NCBI GenBank assembly: GCA_012861695.1 | Contig: JAAOOA010000130.1 | Span: 1,403,851 to 1,467,850 of the forward strand | From: Trematomus loennbergii | Taxonomy: Eukaryota > Chordata > Actinopteri > Perciformes > Nototheniidae | Direction: 5' to 3' | Length of the DNA: 64,000 bases | In this document: piece after piece, positions 11,080 through 23,584 of the stretch | Layout of the letters: each line of letters opens with the position of its first letter | Position numbering within the stretch: position 1 is the first letter of the stretch | Program-made: the position numbers and the translations under genes | The notes under the pieces: generated by a model | What the model was told of the DNA's origin: nothing | Databases searched by the model: none | Seen by the model: the letters and a program-made list of their open reading frames with translations, nothing else

Positions 11080-11450
11080 TTAGAAAAATACAGGACACCA
11101 TTGCAGTTGTCCAAGCGGGAGGTGACGAAAGCATGGACTAGGGTTTCTGCAACCGACTCCGAGAGTGACGGTCGGATTCTGGCAATGTTCCTTAGATGGA
11201 AAAAGGCCGATTTGGTCACAGACTTGACGTGGGAGTGGAAGGAAAGGGTGGAGTCAAGGATGACACCCAGGTTGCGGGCTTCAGGAGATGGGGAGATGGA
11301 GCAGCCGTCAACCTCAAGGATGAAGTCACCAACCTTCCGGAGCAGCGCCTTGGGTGCCACAACCATGAGGTCTGTTTTCCTGGTGTTTAGTTTGAGATAG
11401 TTGTTTAGTTTTGTCAGTTTATGGAGCTTAGCACACAAATCCTGGAGGTT
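11080..11450 (-). mobile_element. CR1/L2-type LINE fragment
   Basis: Minus-strand frame holds reverse-transcriptase C-terminal blocks: LKLNTRKTDLMVVAP, LGVILDSTLSFHSHVK, AFFHLRNIARIRP and LVHAFVTSRLDNCN. Both ends are missing. The family is close to, but distinct from, the fragment at 3532-4280. Confidence 0.75.
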
Positions 11451-11559
11451 CCAGGCCAAATTTGGGTGCTCATAGGCGGCCTGCCAGGCGCACCCACCCG
11501 TGGAAAGAAGAAAAAAGTTAAGAAAACGGTTAATTATATCTGAAAATAATAAAAAATTA

Positions 11560-13560
11560 AGTGCCAACGACGCATGGCCGATTTAACATGTTGAATCGGC
11601 CATGCGTCGGCCACAGGCAGTCGGCCAAAGAAATCACTCTGATCGCTTCCGCCTCTTGAGAGACTGTTGCTTGAGAATGTCTTCCACAAGCAACACTCCA
11701 ATGGCTGATAGCTCCAGTACCGCACGAAACATGTTTTCGATGGACGAGAGTGAAAATGGAACGCACACGCTATTTGTTGTTTGTTTATATCACGCAGTCT
11801 GTTCTTCTTCTCTCGGTTATCACGCAGTCTGTCTTCCGGTTGTTGCCTCTTTTGAATGACGAATACACACTACCGCCGCCTGCTGGTAAGGAGAGTTATT
11901 GCCACTCACGCATGCGCAGTTCGTACGTGCTCGGCTGAAGTCTTTGCGGTGTGTTCCAGTGCGACACATGGCCAAGACGCAGGAGAACTCGGCGACGCAA
12001 CAGTCGGCGTCGGCGTCGGTGAGTTCTCTGGTGACTGCTTGGTGTGTCAGGGCCTTTAAACGGACTAATGTCGATGCCTCGAGACCCCCACCCTGGTTCT
12101 AATAAAAGTTGAGTTTGCCAAATGTCGCAGGGGACTCTACCCACCTCACAAGTGCCTATTTTCATTTTTTCACCCTTTTTGGCCCGCATCTATTTCTTTT
12201 CTTTTTTCTTCAGTTTTAGCACAACGCTCTGGAGGAATGTAAGGGGAGTCGACAGGGCCTGATAAAACCCTCCACTGAAGGGGTGGTGGTGCCAATAAGA
12301 AGGCCGAAGTTGGATGCTGAGGGGCGGGCAGGCGGGCAGCATTAAGGTTCCCAGGGGCAGCTAAAGTGCCACTTTCCATCAGCACTGGGGAGGCGCGCTC
12401 CTTGGTGCTGAACCCTGTGAGGAGTGCTCAAGTGTTGGCGGAGGAGGTGTAAGGCAGAGGAGGGTGAAACAAAGTTAAAGTGTGTGAACCTCCAGCCCAG
12501 AAAGGGTGGTGGTGCCAATAAGAAGGCCGAATTTGGATGCTGAGGGGCGGGCAGTAAAGCACCACAAAATCCACCCCCTTTTTGGGATACCAGGGGCATG
12601 AGGTTAAGGCGAGACACATGTGTGCTGAATGGGCACACTGAATATGCAACATGAACTGGATGCCCAACTGGAACAGTTAAAACAAATCCACTAGTTACGG
12701 CCCGGCCCGGCCCGGGGCCACTTTTTCACCTCTTTTCTGGCCCGACAAAATTGTGGTTCTATCAGGGCCAACAAACAGGGCTGAGTCGGGCTGAGTATGC
12801 TAAACTAGAGAGAGGAGCGCTGGCAAGAGAGCTACAACTACAACAAGATGGACATATTTGACCGTGATTTAATTGTAATACACGTTTCAAAATGATGCCG
12901 AAGTAACAACATACTGATACCGGTTAGTAAAAACCATGAATTAATGCTTTGTCAAGTCTGCAGACAGACGGCAGGCGAAAAACCTTTTAAAATTCGTGTT
13001 TTTCTAGATGGAGATTGGCTAAGCTAACGCAGTATATGCTACGACCGTCCACACTCACAACGGCCTATACAGACATAAATAAAGCAGCGACTGTATTCAC
13101 CATGACACAGGCAGTCTGTGGTGTGTACTTGTTTAACTTTTGTCGAGTTTCTGAACATATATAAGGAGCTGTGAGCTCTGAGTGCTAACAGCTAACGGCT
13201 GTGTTGTGTTTCTGGAGTTCTCATTGAAGATGACGTCACGGCTCCGCCTACACTGCGTTACTATAGTAACTACCCCAGTTCCTAAACTGTAATGGAAGCG
13301 CAGCATGAAGTGAGTCGGCCCAACGCGGCCAAGCCGTACCGAGCCGTACCGAGCGTGGCCGAGGCCGACCGTGTAGTGGAAATGCGCCATAACAGTGCTG
13401 CCCAGTGCTTCATCACTCTCACCTGCGCACTCCCACTAGCCTCCTCCCTAACGGGAGCTATAGCTGGGGCGGCGAATGGGGAACTTGTACAGTCATCAAC
13501 ATGTGCAAGTGTATTGTGGAAACAAAGGACACTCAGACTTGGATACAGATCAACACCATC
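11560..13560. other. Mixed repeat debris, no gene
   Basis: A perfect short hairpin lies at about 11576-11607 (tggccgatttaacatg and its inverse). A ~55-bp block (ggtggtggtgccaataagaaggccgaa) occurs twice, at about 12280-12335 and 12503-12556. A CCCGG run is at 12700-12716. Short GC-rich frames here have no recognisable domain. Confidence 0.4.
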
Positions 13561-13874
13561 TTTATTTTAAAAGTTTTGACAGAGATCTGGGCATTAAATA
13601 GACAGATAACTCCGCGAAGATGGAGTTCCCCACCCGGGTGCTCTGCTGTTGCGGAGCCTGCCTCGGTTGGGCAGCCCCTCCCCGTGATTGCCGGTATGCC
13701 GGTGCCACGGGGTGGGCCGTAGAGGTGGAGGGCGCTGCAGCTACGGGACCCCCGTGCCGGCGCCTCTCCCTCCGCTTCACTGTCGTACTACGCTCCCTCC
13801 TCTGCATGGCATGCGAGGAGAGCACGTAGCCTGAGGGTGATCAGAAGACGCCAACACGCCAAGATTATCGGGGC

Positions 13875-14440
13875 CTACGTTTTAAATGGCTGCTGCCATG
13901 TCGCCTCCACACACCACCATACCTCTGGCAGCTGGGGCGAAACGAAGGTCGGCTGCGCCGGATGCACCGGGCCATAAACCCCCGATCTCAGGCGGTTTAC
14001 AGGCCTCGGTGGCAGCGGTGGGGGGAGCGGTAAACCTACACGCTCCGCTGGGAAATCCATCCGCGCAGAGCTGAGAGTTGGACCTCCGGATAGTGAGGCG
14101 TCCTCGACGTCGATCATCGGAACCGGGGCCGTCTGGCCCCACGGCAGGGAGAACCGGAACGATGTCCCCTCGCTTCCCGAATTGCCCATGTCCACGACGT
14201 CGAGATCCAGCTCCTCCGACTCCTCCTGCGGGGCAATCTTCTCCAGGAAGTGCTGCCCACGATGCTCCCTTGTGCGCCGCGGGATCGCCTGACAGGTCGA
14301 GCACGCTGGCGTCGAGCCCATACCGTTCATCGCGTGGTCGGGCCCCAAACACGTGAAGCAGAGGGGGTGCGGATCGACTCCTGAAATCAGGTTCGGACAA
14401 TTCGGGCAGGTCCTATGGTCCAGCCATACTCTCTCTCTAT
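13875..14440 (-). pseudogene. Retroelement ORF1 fragment, DIRS-like
   Basis: Minus-strand frame from about 14440 to the stop at 13875. It begins with Cys/His pairs (CPNC, then CFTCLGPDHA, then CSTCQ) and continues into an acidic segment (EESEELDLDVVD) and a proline-rich stretch. The spacing CxxC..CxxCxxxxH..CxxC looks like the zinc-binding start of Gag-like ORFs of fish DIRS/Ngaro-type elements. The flank at 14563-14640 (agtctcagtgggagaatgca) may be part of the same element. No tyrosine recombinase or RT of this element is seen. It could be another retroelement class. Confidence 0.35.
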
Positions 14441-14697
14441 TACTTTCACTTCAATACGTCTTACGTCTTCTGTGGAATCACTTCCGCTTAGCTGAAGAGA
14501 AAAAGGATAGCAGTCAGGAGGCGAGGCCTCCTTTTATACGGTGTGATGCGCGCGCATTCAGGTAGGCCCGCCCTGGGCCGGCTACGTCTATAGAAGTCTC
14601 AGTGGGAGAATGCACGCGGGATAAGGTAGTACCCATAGAGTCCAGTAGAGGGCGGAGCCTGTGAGAGATATAACAGGTATCCTCTCCCCCTCATGGC

Positions 14698-16154
14698 CAG
14701 GGCCGTATCCACCATTGAGGTCACCGAGGTCCGGACCTCGGTAATTATTTCCGAGCTGCGTATAAAAAAACTTGTGAAATAACGGCACGAAACGGGGTTC
14801 TTTGTAGTACTTCCATTTACTGACAATGGGGGGCGCTGCATAAGCCTCGATTAAAGCAAACAGAAGAAGAAGACATGTATCAACAAACCACCGCAGCCCG
14901 AACTTGTATCGGAGCAGCAGAGGAGTGATGAGGTATCTAGAGATCAGAGTCCAGCGGGCTGCTTGTGTTTCTGTTCCTCACAGGACATCATATGACCAGC
15001 AGATCCAGTGTGAACGCTCTACGTTAGTCAGAGGACGTCGGACAACATGCACACTAATTTATATTGCAGCTATAGGCTATACTTTGGTTTAAATTGCGTG
15101 AATAAACAAGCTAGAGAGCTAAAGTTAATTACATTCATCCAATGTCAGAAGGATTACCTTTTAACAAACGTTGTAATGCTTTTCATTTCAATTTGAGTAA
15201 AACATTGAAGATATAACATTGTATTGTTTTCTTTTTACACTGACTCAGATATAATGAAAAGACTACGTCAGTTGAAGCTCAGCTTTGGTAAGGAAGAGAC
15301 AGGACAGGCAGAGAGAGAGAGAAAGTGATGGAAGTCAGGGAGGAACTGCAGTCACACAAAATAATGTAGGCTTAATAACCCCATCTATCTATCTATCTAT
15401 CTATCTATCTAGTTATCTATTTATCTATCCATCTATCTATTTATCTATCCATCTATCTATCTATCTATTTATCTATCCATCTATCTATCTATCTATCTAT
15501 TTATCTATCTATCTTCATTTACAATATAGACAATAGGCATACTTTTAACAACATACATCTATTGCAGTTATGATGTCATAATAACATACAATTGTATAAA
15601 ACATAATTTGCTTACATCTTTGTTCTCTTTTGAGAATCAAACAAAACAGATTTTTATTTAAAAAAGAATGCAAACAAGTGAAATGAACTAAATGGCTGAA
15701 TTGCTTTTAATTCACTGGCAGGAGCGACAAGTGAGAAGGAGCAAAAAGTGAACAACGAGCGAGAGATTGAACAAAGAGTAGAGGACAGAGAGAGTAATGA
15801 ACAGGAAGAAGATAGAGAGACTAAAGAAGATGGAAGAGAGGCTGCATGTTATGGAAAGGAGAGAGACATGGAAAATGAATGTTGACAATGTTTTGTGATC
15901 ATTTTAGCCTCTTCTGCATGTCCAGATCATTCATAGTAACAATCAACTGATTCTTATGCATTACACTTTCAAAAATAATTTATGCTGCAGCCCACTGACA
16001 TGGTTTGAAATCAATATATTATCCATTTGTCCCCACAGGACTTAAAAGCACCTAACTAGATCATGAAAATCCCAAAAATCACGGGGGAGTACACCCCCGA
16101 ACCCCCCTAGCATGTTTGGACCTCGGTATTTAGCAAATCCTGGATACAGCCCTG
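14698..16154. mobile_element. Non-autonomous hAT element inside the gypsy RT
   Basis: Terminal inverted repeats CAGGGCCGTATCCA / TGGATACAGCCCTG with a perfect 8-bp target duplication CTCATGGC (14690-14697 and 16155-16162). Removing element and one duplicate rejoins the gypsy RT frame across the site. Inside are a TATC microsatellite and AT-rich sequence but no transposase. Confidence 0.85.
15383..15515. repeat. (TATC)n microsatellite
   Basis: About 33 tetranucleotide units with scattered changes (tatt, tatcca), lying inside the hAT element. Confidence 0.9.
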
Positions 16155-16489
16155 CTCATGGCTACTGCTTTTGAACAACTTCAAGACTCTAACATTTTTA
16201 CCAAGTTAGACTTGCGTAATGCCTACCATCTGGTGAGAGTTTGTGAGGGGGATGAGTGGAAGACCGGTTTTAACACCCACAGGGCACTATGAGTATCTCG
16301 TCATGCCATTTGGTCTCACCAATGCTCCAGGAGTTTTTCAAGCACTCATTAACAATGTTTTAAGGGAGTTTTTAAACCATTTTGTCTTTGTATATCTTGA
16401 CGATATTTTAATATACTCACCTGACAAAGACTCTCATGTTCACCATGTACGTCAGATCCTCCAAAAACTCCTGGAGAATAAACTGTATG

Positions 16490-17059
16490 TGTAACTGTCT
16501 TCACTCTCTGTTGTTTATTTTGTTCCACGTTGTATTTTTGGTTCCTACCTTTTATGTGCAACATTAATAGAGGCGGAACTAATCTGCGGTGTTTTGTGTT
16601 ACACCTGTTTGTTTAATCGACGCACTTGATAGTCGCAACTGCAGAGCAACGCAGAATGTAAAGAAAATCTAAGGAAACTAAGGGGAAAATGCAGTTAAAG
16701 ATATCAGCCCCTCTAGATGACTAGCAGCCTACGAGGTACGTTTTTGTGCTGGTTGTTTGTCTAAATGTGTGTGGTTGAGCTGCAGGTTATATGTATGTAT
16801 GTATGCTATGCGCTAGCTTGTGCTACATGCTATTGTTAGCTTGTGCTACATGCTGTGTGGGATATGTGTGCCTTTTATTGTTTTATTTAGCGGTATTAAC
16901 AGTGATGACATGCATATATTCCATATTTATTTATTGTTTACCTTTTATATATTTTTTGTCTTACAACCCAGTTCTCACGGGTTGGAATAGGTCCCACAAA
17001 AATAAACCCCGTATTTAAATCAAGACCTCAGCCTTGTGTCATTACTGGAGGGAGCTACA
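16490..17059. mobile_element. Solo LTR inside the gypsy RT
   Basis: 570 bp starting TGTAACTG and ending GAGCTACA, flanked by the 5-bp duplication GTATG (16485-16489, 17060-17064). Excising it restores the RT reading frame. It contains a poly(A) signal, aataaa, near 17000. This is the structure left by LTR-LTR recombination. Confidence 0.8.
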
Positions 17060-18568
17060 GTATGTGAAGGCAGAGAAATGTGAGTTTCATGCCAAGACTG
17101 TATCCTTCCTAGGGTTTATTATAGCTCCTGGTCTGATCCAGATGGACCCGGCCAAACTCAGTGCGGTGGCTAAGTGGCCTACGCCAGACAACCGAAAGGG
17201 GGTGCAACGTTTTCTGGGCTTTGCTAACTTTTACAGGCGCTTCATCAGAAGTTTCAGCACCATTGCTTCTCCCCTTCATGTTCATATTCTTTATCAAGCA
17301 ACGTTTTTGGTGGAGATCCATGGAGCGTGAGGTCCGGGAGTATGTGGAGGCCTGTCCTGTCTGCGCCCGCAACAAGACATCCACCAGGGCACAGACGGGG
17401 CTGCTCCGGCCGCTCCCGGTTCCCAGCCGGCCCTGGTCTGAGATTTCCGTGAATTTCGTCACTGGGCTCCCGATGTCAGAAGGTAACACCACCGTACTCA
17501 CGGTGGTGGACCCTTTTTCTAAGATGGTTCATTACATTGCCTTACCCAAGCTGCCGTCTGCCAAAGAGACGGCAGAGATCATGATGACTCATGTGTTCCG
17601 TATCCATGGTTTCCCCAAAGATATTGTCTCAGACCGGGGTCCGCAGTTCATCTCACGCTTCTGGAGGGAGTTCTGCAACCTCATCGGGGCGTCGGTGAGC
17701 CTGTCATCCGGGTACCATCCGGAGTCCAATGGCCAGACCGAACGCCTTAATCGGGAATTAGAAACTGGGCTCCGCTGCCTCATCTCCCAGAACCCTTCCT
17801 CCTGGATCAGGCGTCTCACATGGGTAGAGTACGCCCACAACACGCTCCCCACGGCCCCTACTGGGTTGACTCCCTTCCAGGCTGCCTACATGTATGGGTC
17901 AATCTACTTCCTACCTTCCCGGACCTTGAGAAGGAAGTCACAGTCCCGTCCGCCCACGCCCTGGTTCGGCGTTGAGACCGGATCTGGTCCGCCACCCGCA
18001 GGGCTCTTCTAAGGAGTGGGGAACGCATGAAGGTGGCGGCAGATCAGAAGCGTCGGACAGCTCCGGAGTACAGGCCCGGCCAGAGGGTCTGGCTCTCTAC
18101 CAGGGACCTTCCCCTTCATGTGGTGTCATGGAAATTGGCACCTGGGTTCGTAGGCCCATTCCCAGTGACCAAAGTAATTAACCCTGTCTCTGTCCGCCTT
18201 CGTCTCCCCAGGTCTCTGAGGGTTCATCCCACTTTCCATGTGGGACGACTGAAGCCGGTAAAGGAAAGCCCCATGGTTCCCGCAGCCAAACCCCCTCCAC
18301 CCCCCGAATGCTCGACGGCGGCCTGGTCTATAGGGTCAAGCACCTGTTAGCGGTCCGGAACAGAGGCAAAGGGAGACAGTTCCTGGTTGACTGGGAAGGT
18401 TATGGACCAGAAGAACGCTCCTGGATCCCATCAAGATTTGTCGAGGATCAAACGCTCATTAATTACTTTTTTCCTTGTAACAAACTACCAGCGTATCATG
18501 TCAGGAATAATCCCAAGCAGAGCTTTGAGCCACGTCTTGTCAGAGTATTTGGTTATTCATGCTCCTAG

Positions 18569-19026
18569 TGTTTTTCCTCATTGAAGTGATTTTGTTTTGA
18601 TACTGTTTTTCCTCGTTAAGAGTGATTTAGTTTTTTATACCATTGTAGTTGAGCTTTGGTTTGAATAAACCTTTTTTTGTTAAAACCTGTGTGAGTCATG
18701 CATTTGAGTTCAAACCCGTTTATTCAGTCGTAACAAGTTATGGTTGTTTATTAATGCTATAATATACTTTACTTAACACGCAACAGGATGATTAAATATT
18801 GATACCATTGTTTATGGTGTGTGGTTGACTTTGTGCTTTTTGGAAATGTGTTCACTCAATAAAATCACATTTGTATTTTGTATAGCGCCTTTCAAGGGAC
18901 CCAAGGCCGCTTTACATGGTGAACAAACAAACAAGAGGGGCAAATAATAAAGTAAAAAAAATAAATAAATAGCATTAGGAGTGGAAGCAGGGGGACTGTG
19001 ACGATTAATAAAGACTATATTATGAT
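18569..19026. other. Unassigned, retroposon tail
   Basis: 18860-18925 (tttgtatagcgcctttcaag) resembles a LINE/SINE 3' tail on the minus strand. Nothing else is recognised. Confidence 0.3.
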
Positions 19027-20100
19027 ACATATGGCACTAACACAAGTTGTGAAAGTGACTCACAAACATCTACACTGGTCTTTAATGCAGAATATAATTG
19101 ATGTCCATCATCAATAAGATCTTTGTTGTTTAGTCTAAAGACCACAAGATCGTGCAATGAGACTCAAGAAATATGGAGCCTTTCTGATCTGTGTCCTTCT
19201 CCTAATACAGATGTATTCAAATATTACTGTACCAGACGATTCAAGGAAAATATGACAATCTAGCATTTTAGACAAATCATTCAATCCCAAAAAGTAATAA
19301 TAATGCATTAAATACAGTTATTGTATGACATGAAGTGGGAAGTGTGTTTCTTTGTTTTCTGAAGTTGTTGTAACAGTTTGTATACATATGACTATTTAAA
19401 GTGCTTGAAATCTTTTTTTAATCCCAAATAAATGATAGATTGTCGCTTTTACTGTGCCAAAGGAAGTGCTTCACATAAGAATAATGAACTGATAATAATG
19501 TTAATTGACTTAAAATGACAGAATTAACAATCATGTACACATGTACTACACTAAAAAAAACTGAAACTTTAATTAAATGTATTATGTCAACAGATTTCAC
19601 ATTACTGCATTAGGTTTGTTGAAAGCAATAATATTAAGTTGAACCTAATATTTTTTATTTTAAGTCAATAGTATGGCTTTCAGCTCACCTTATACAGTAA
19701 TGTGAAATCTGTTGACACTGTTTTTTCAGTGTAAACAGAACAATTAAGTTTTATATTAAACTGGGCATAAAATGTAATGCCATGTATAAACGATGATGTT
19801 TATGGAGGATATGACACTAAGAAAGTAAAATGATAAAGCATAGCCGTAGCTAACTTCTGTTATAAATGTAATAATGATACCAAAGTACAAATAAAACAAT
19901 AAAATACATTAACCTGCCTACAACTTAACTAAATTAAACTAAAATATGTGAAACAGTTTCCTGCCTGCTGTTTGTCTCCATCACTTACAACAGGATAGTT
20001 TATAATGAGACTGAATCTTTTTTATTTTATAAATCCTGTTATGTATCCCTCAATTATTTTTGATCCTTTGCTGCTTATCACTTCTCTTATTTTTCATTTC
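19027..20100. other. Relic flank of the MLKL-like units
   Basis: 19027-19330 matches 1077-1340 (flank of gene A) and 19740-20100 matches 31090-31440 (flank of gene D). No MLKL-like exon remains between them, so this marks a lost or rearranged unit. Confidence 0.5.
19547..19733. mobile_element. Small TA-target MITE
   Basis: Inverted ends CACTAAAAAAAACTG / cagtgt-type, next to TA dinucleotides, plus an internal inverted pair (gtcaacagatttcacattac and its inverse). Size 187 bp. Confidence 0.5.
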
Positions 20101-20640
20101 CTCGCTCCTCGGTCCTCGGTATCACCGGAAGTTGTTTTATGTGCGCCATCTTGAGTAGCGTCCCAGTGGCCTTATTTGTCCTGGAGGATCGAGGATCGAG
20201 GAGCGATAACGGAGGAGCGATAATCGAGGAACCACCAGAACATCCTCCGGTGAAATCCTCAACCACTCGCCCCGCCCCTTACTGTATATCGCTCACTGAT
20301 TGGACGATGCAGCGCATGCACTGATCTGATGCTTCTTGACATGAGAGCAGTTTCCCAGCGGAGTGAAGAAAACACATGCAACTCACGGGACTCACTCCTC
20401 AGTTTATACTGTGTTTTGTTTCAATTAATGCATCATTCAGTTACAAATATGTGATATATCTGAACAACAAAGTGGTCAAAAATTATTTTATTCATTTATT
20501 GGAAAAAATTTCATGATCGCTTTTTTCGTTTTACATTTTCATTTATTGTCATTTCCATTCAGTCAGTCATCAAGTGCTATTTAAAATGTTAATGTGCTAC
20601 ATATCCACACAAACAAACAAAGTGTGCAATCCAATGAATG

Positions 20641-21600
20641 TTAAAGGGGACCTATCATGCAAAATGCACTTTTGTACGTCTTTTATACATGAATATGTGT
20701 CCCCGGTGTTCCAGGGAACTCACCAAGTGTCAGAAAACACAACCCTCTCCATTTTCCTCCATACCCAAATCTCTAAAAAAGGGGCTGCAACGGATCTGAT
20801 AAAAACTGATCCAGATTTGAACACTGTCCTGACGTCAGGACGGTGGCGCTACGGCTATTGGGCCAACTCCACCAATCAGGAGACAGCCACGGCCATTGCC
20901 GTTCGAAAGCGCTGGAGACGCTGTAGTACATATGCCAGGCCTGTAAGTGGCGCTGTAGTCTGCCACAAAAGCAGCGAAGAAGACTTCCCGCCCATAGTTA
21001 CCATGGTTACCCTTCTGTTTATTCTCCACTGTGGCTTTCTTTCTCGCTCCCCGAGGCAAGCGTTTGCTCCTGCTGCTTTAATTCAATGCAATCCCTCCCC
21101 GTCGAGGCAAGCACTGTAATTCTCTCCGGTAATCCACCAGCAGATGACAAACACCCACCTCTCCGTCTCTTCCAAGGAATGAGGGGACCGTGCGGCAGAG
21201 TTTCAGTTTCAGTTTCTTTCGTCGGTCAAGATGTCCGTTAAAGTTTAAATCTTCCGGACAAAATTAGAAAAGTGCCGGTCAAAGGTCTTCTTTGTTATTT
21301 ATTGAGCTTTAAAACAAATGAATAACGACTCTATAATAAAAACACGGAGGACGGAGATCTCTTTTTCTCCCCCTCTTCTGACAGCCCAGCTCCTGATCAG
21401 AGCACGTCTCCCCTCTCCTGCAGGGGGCGTGGTCAGCAGAATCAGACCCGTAGACAGCAAACAGCACATAGAGCGAAATGAGGCATGGCTAAAATGCATG
21501 ATCTGTTTGGTATTTTGAAAACAGAAACGTATAAATATACCTTATATTGGTATGGCCCTACAATATATCATTTAAATATAGCATGATAGGTTTCCTTTAA
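20641..21600. mobile_element. TTAA-target MITE, family 1, copy b
   Basis: Both ends are intact: TTAAAGGGGACCTATCATGC at the left, GCATGATAGGT...TTAA at the right. At 960 bp it is the longest of the three copies. The open frames in it (for example 20574-21119) have no domain. Confidence 0.75.
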
Positions 21601-22539
21601 TCTAACTTGAGTTTTGATAGATAACATTTCTCTTTTTCTTCTCTCAATTATTTTATTTCTATTGAGCACTCTAATCAATATTAATCAAACTATTGTTCGT
21701 TTATACATTTTAAGAATGGTGTTTATCTTTTTTGAGAATGAGTTCTTATTTTATTTAATGTATTTGGGTCTACAACAAGATGATACAAATGTTTGTGTCA
21801 GTAAATGTGTACTAACAGAGGCGGGGGTGTTTGTGAAAACAACGGGGACAGAGCTGCTGTCAGACGAACAGCTGTGCGGCGTCATCACAAATGGACGTCG
21901 CTTCACGTGACGCTCCGGAGGAAAGGACGTCCCATTGTTCTTAAAACTAATTTCCCTGCTTCTTCTCCCTTCTCGTGGTTCGCAAGTGAGGGATGCAAGG
22001 ATTCCATTTAAGAGAAGTCAGATGCAGCCATAGTAGGAATTTGCCTTGGTGTATTTGGTGCAAAAATGTAAAGAAGATAAATTGTAAAAAAAATAACCCA
22101 AAAATAACAACTATTATAACATTAAAATATAGAGAAATATTTACTTGAAATACAAATAAAACGACGTCCAGTATAACATGACATAATACAACAAATTATA
22201 AAAATATGAGAATTGCTGAGTTGTTCAAATTGCATTATGACATTTTAAAAGAACAATATTTTATATGTTTTTTTAATAATTGGATATACAATTCTGTTTA
22301 TTTATCACCACTCTTTTTGTATTGTTTTAAATATCAATAATATACCAATGTATTTATTTAAATCCATATGTTGAGTTGTTGAGCACATGTCTGAAATGTT
22401 TGCACATTAAATAAAGAATAAGTACTCGATCGGACGTACGTTGTAAGTGTTTAGAACATGTTGTTAATTACCATATTTTCCACTATTAAGATCATCGAGA
22501 AAGTATCAAGGAAAACATAAAAGGTAAAAAATGAACCTG
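21601..22539. other. Unassigned AT-rich sequence
   Basis: No gene, RNA or bounded repeat is recognised. Confidence 0.3.
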
Positions 22540-22896
22540 TTAAAGGTAGGGTAGGTAAGTTTGAGAAACCGGCTCGAGATACACTTTTTGTTATATTCCA
22601 TGGAATGCTCTTAACATCCCGATAGCAATGAATATCTGAAGTGCTTTGACAAAAAATCCATTAAAAAATGTCATCTGTGGAAGCCGTGGCGCTGTAAAAA
22701 GCACGACCAATCATCTGAGCCGGCCCGGCTAAAATAACTGGATGGCCTACCTGCCTGTCAGCCTTCCATCTGTGCACAGACTTATCTCGTGCCCTCATTG
22801 GTCATGTGCGCGTTTGTGTGTGTTGGAGGAGGGGCTCTGTAAGGAAGTGGCAGATTTTCTCGAGCCGGTTTCTCAAACTTACCTACCCTACCTTTA
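22540..22896. mobile_element. TTAA-target MITE, family 2, copy b
   Basis: TTAAAGGTAGGGTAGGTAAG left end and exact inverse at the right, with TTAA on both sides; same body as 5574-5956. Confidence 0.8.
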
Positions 22897-23584
22897 AGCT
22901 CGTAAACTTTATGTGTACTATATAGAAGTTATCATCAGGTTTTATCTCAGTTTTAGGAAGAGATTTCCCACATATAAAATAACCAACGTTTCCAGTGTTT
23001 CCGCTAAAGCTTTGGCTCCTTAACATTCAATGGACTCACACTTGGACATTTACATAAAAATGGGAAGTTGAAATGTGTTTTTCCCCAATAAATGGCAGCA
23101 GCTATAGCTCAGAATGGCTAGTGTCAGCAATGCCAAATATTATCCCGTTGCTTTTATACTTCCTAACGGTTATATTTCTCCATAAGACATCGTTTGAACA
23201 CCATACACTTGCTTTACAAATTCCCCAAGTTTTCAATCAAGACCCCATGATTGAAAACACAATAACATACAGTATCTTCTATAAAAACACATCTTCCATC
23301 TCAATTGTTTTGTAACACAACATCAGGTTTTAGTGTAATGCCTGCCAAGATAATGATGTTCAATGTTTGCTTTAAGAGGCCTATGTTTAATTGGGCTTTA
23401 ACAAGCGGTGGTGCGGATCAGAAATGCCCTTTTTTTCCACAAAATTGCCCCTGATCTGATACATGCAGTCTCATGCACATTTGAACCAAAGACAGGATAG
23501 CTAAAGTCCCGATTAAAGAATGACTTTCACAGTTATACAGAGCTGCAATAGTGTGTTGAGGGTTAGATAAGATGGGAAGTCTAA
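22897..23584. other. Unassigned sequence
   Basis: Moderately AT-rich. The short open frames have no recognisable domain. Confidence 0.3.

Larger units (their letters stand above)
14664..18568 (+). pseudogene. Ty3/gypsy chromovirus pol, broken by nested insertions
   Basis: Pieces in order: start of RT (NRYPLPLMA, ending at 14697); RT core ([21 protein letters not shown] and the catalytic YLDD, 16163-16489); RT thumb ([24 protein letters not shown], to ~17278). A large deletion then removes RNase H and the integrase zinc-binding histidines. Integrase follows: CPVC, catalytic Asp in VVDPFSK, Asp in VSDRGPQF, and [14 protein letters not shown] with its Glu. Next are a GPF-type C-terminal module (~18010-18330) and a chromodomain (FLVDWEGYGPEERSW, 18308-18490). 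Frameshifts occur near 16270, 17990 and 18310. The chromodomain places it with Sushi-ichi-like chromoviruses. No LTRs of its own were found. Confidence 0.85.

Noticed and set aside
13292..13829. Several overlapping GC-rich frames
   Set aside because: No domain, no splice or start context; GC richness alone explains the lack of stops.
20574..21119. 181-codon frame as a gene
   Set aside because: It lies mostly within a TTAA-target MITE whose other copies break the frame.
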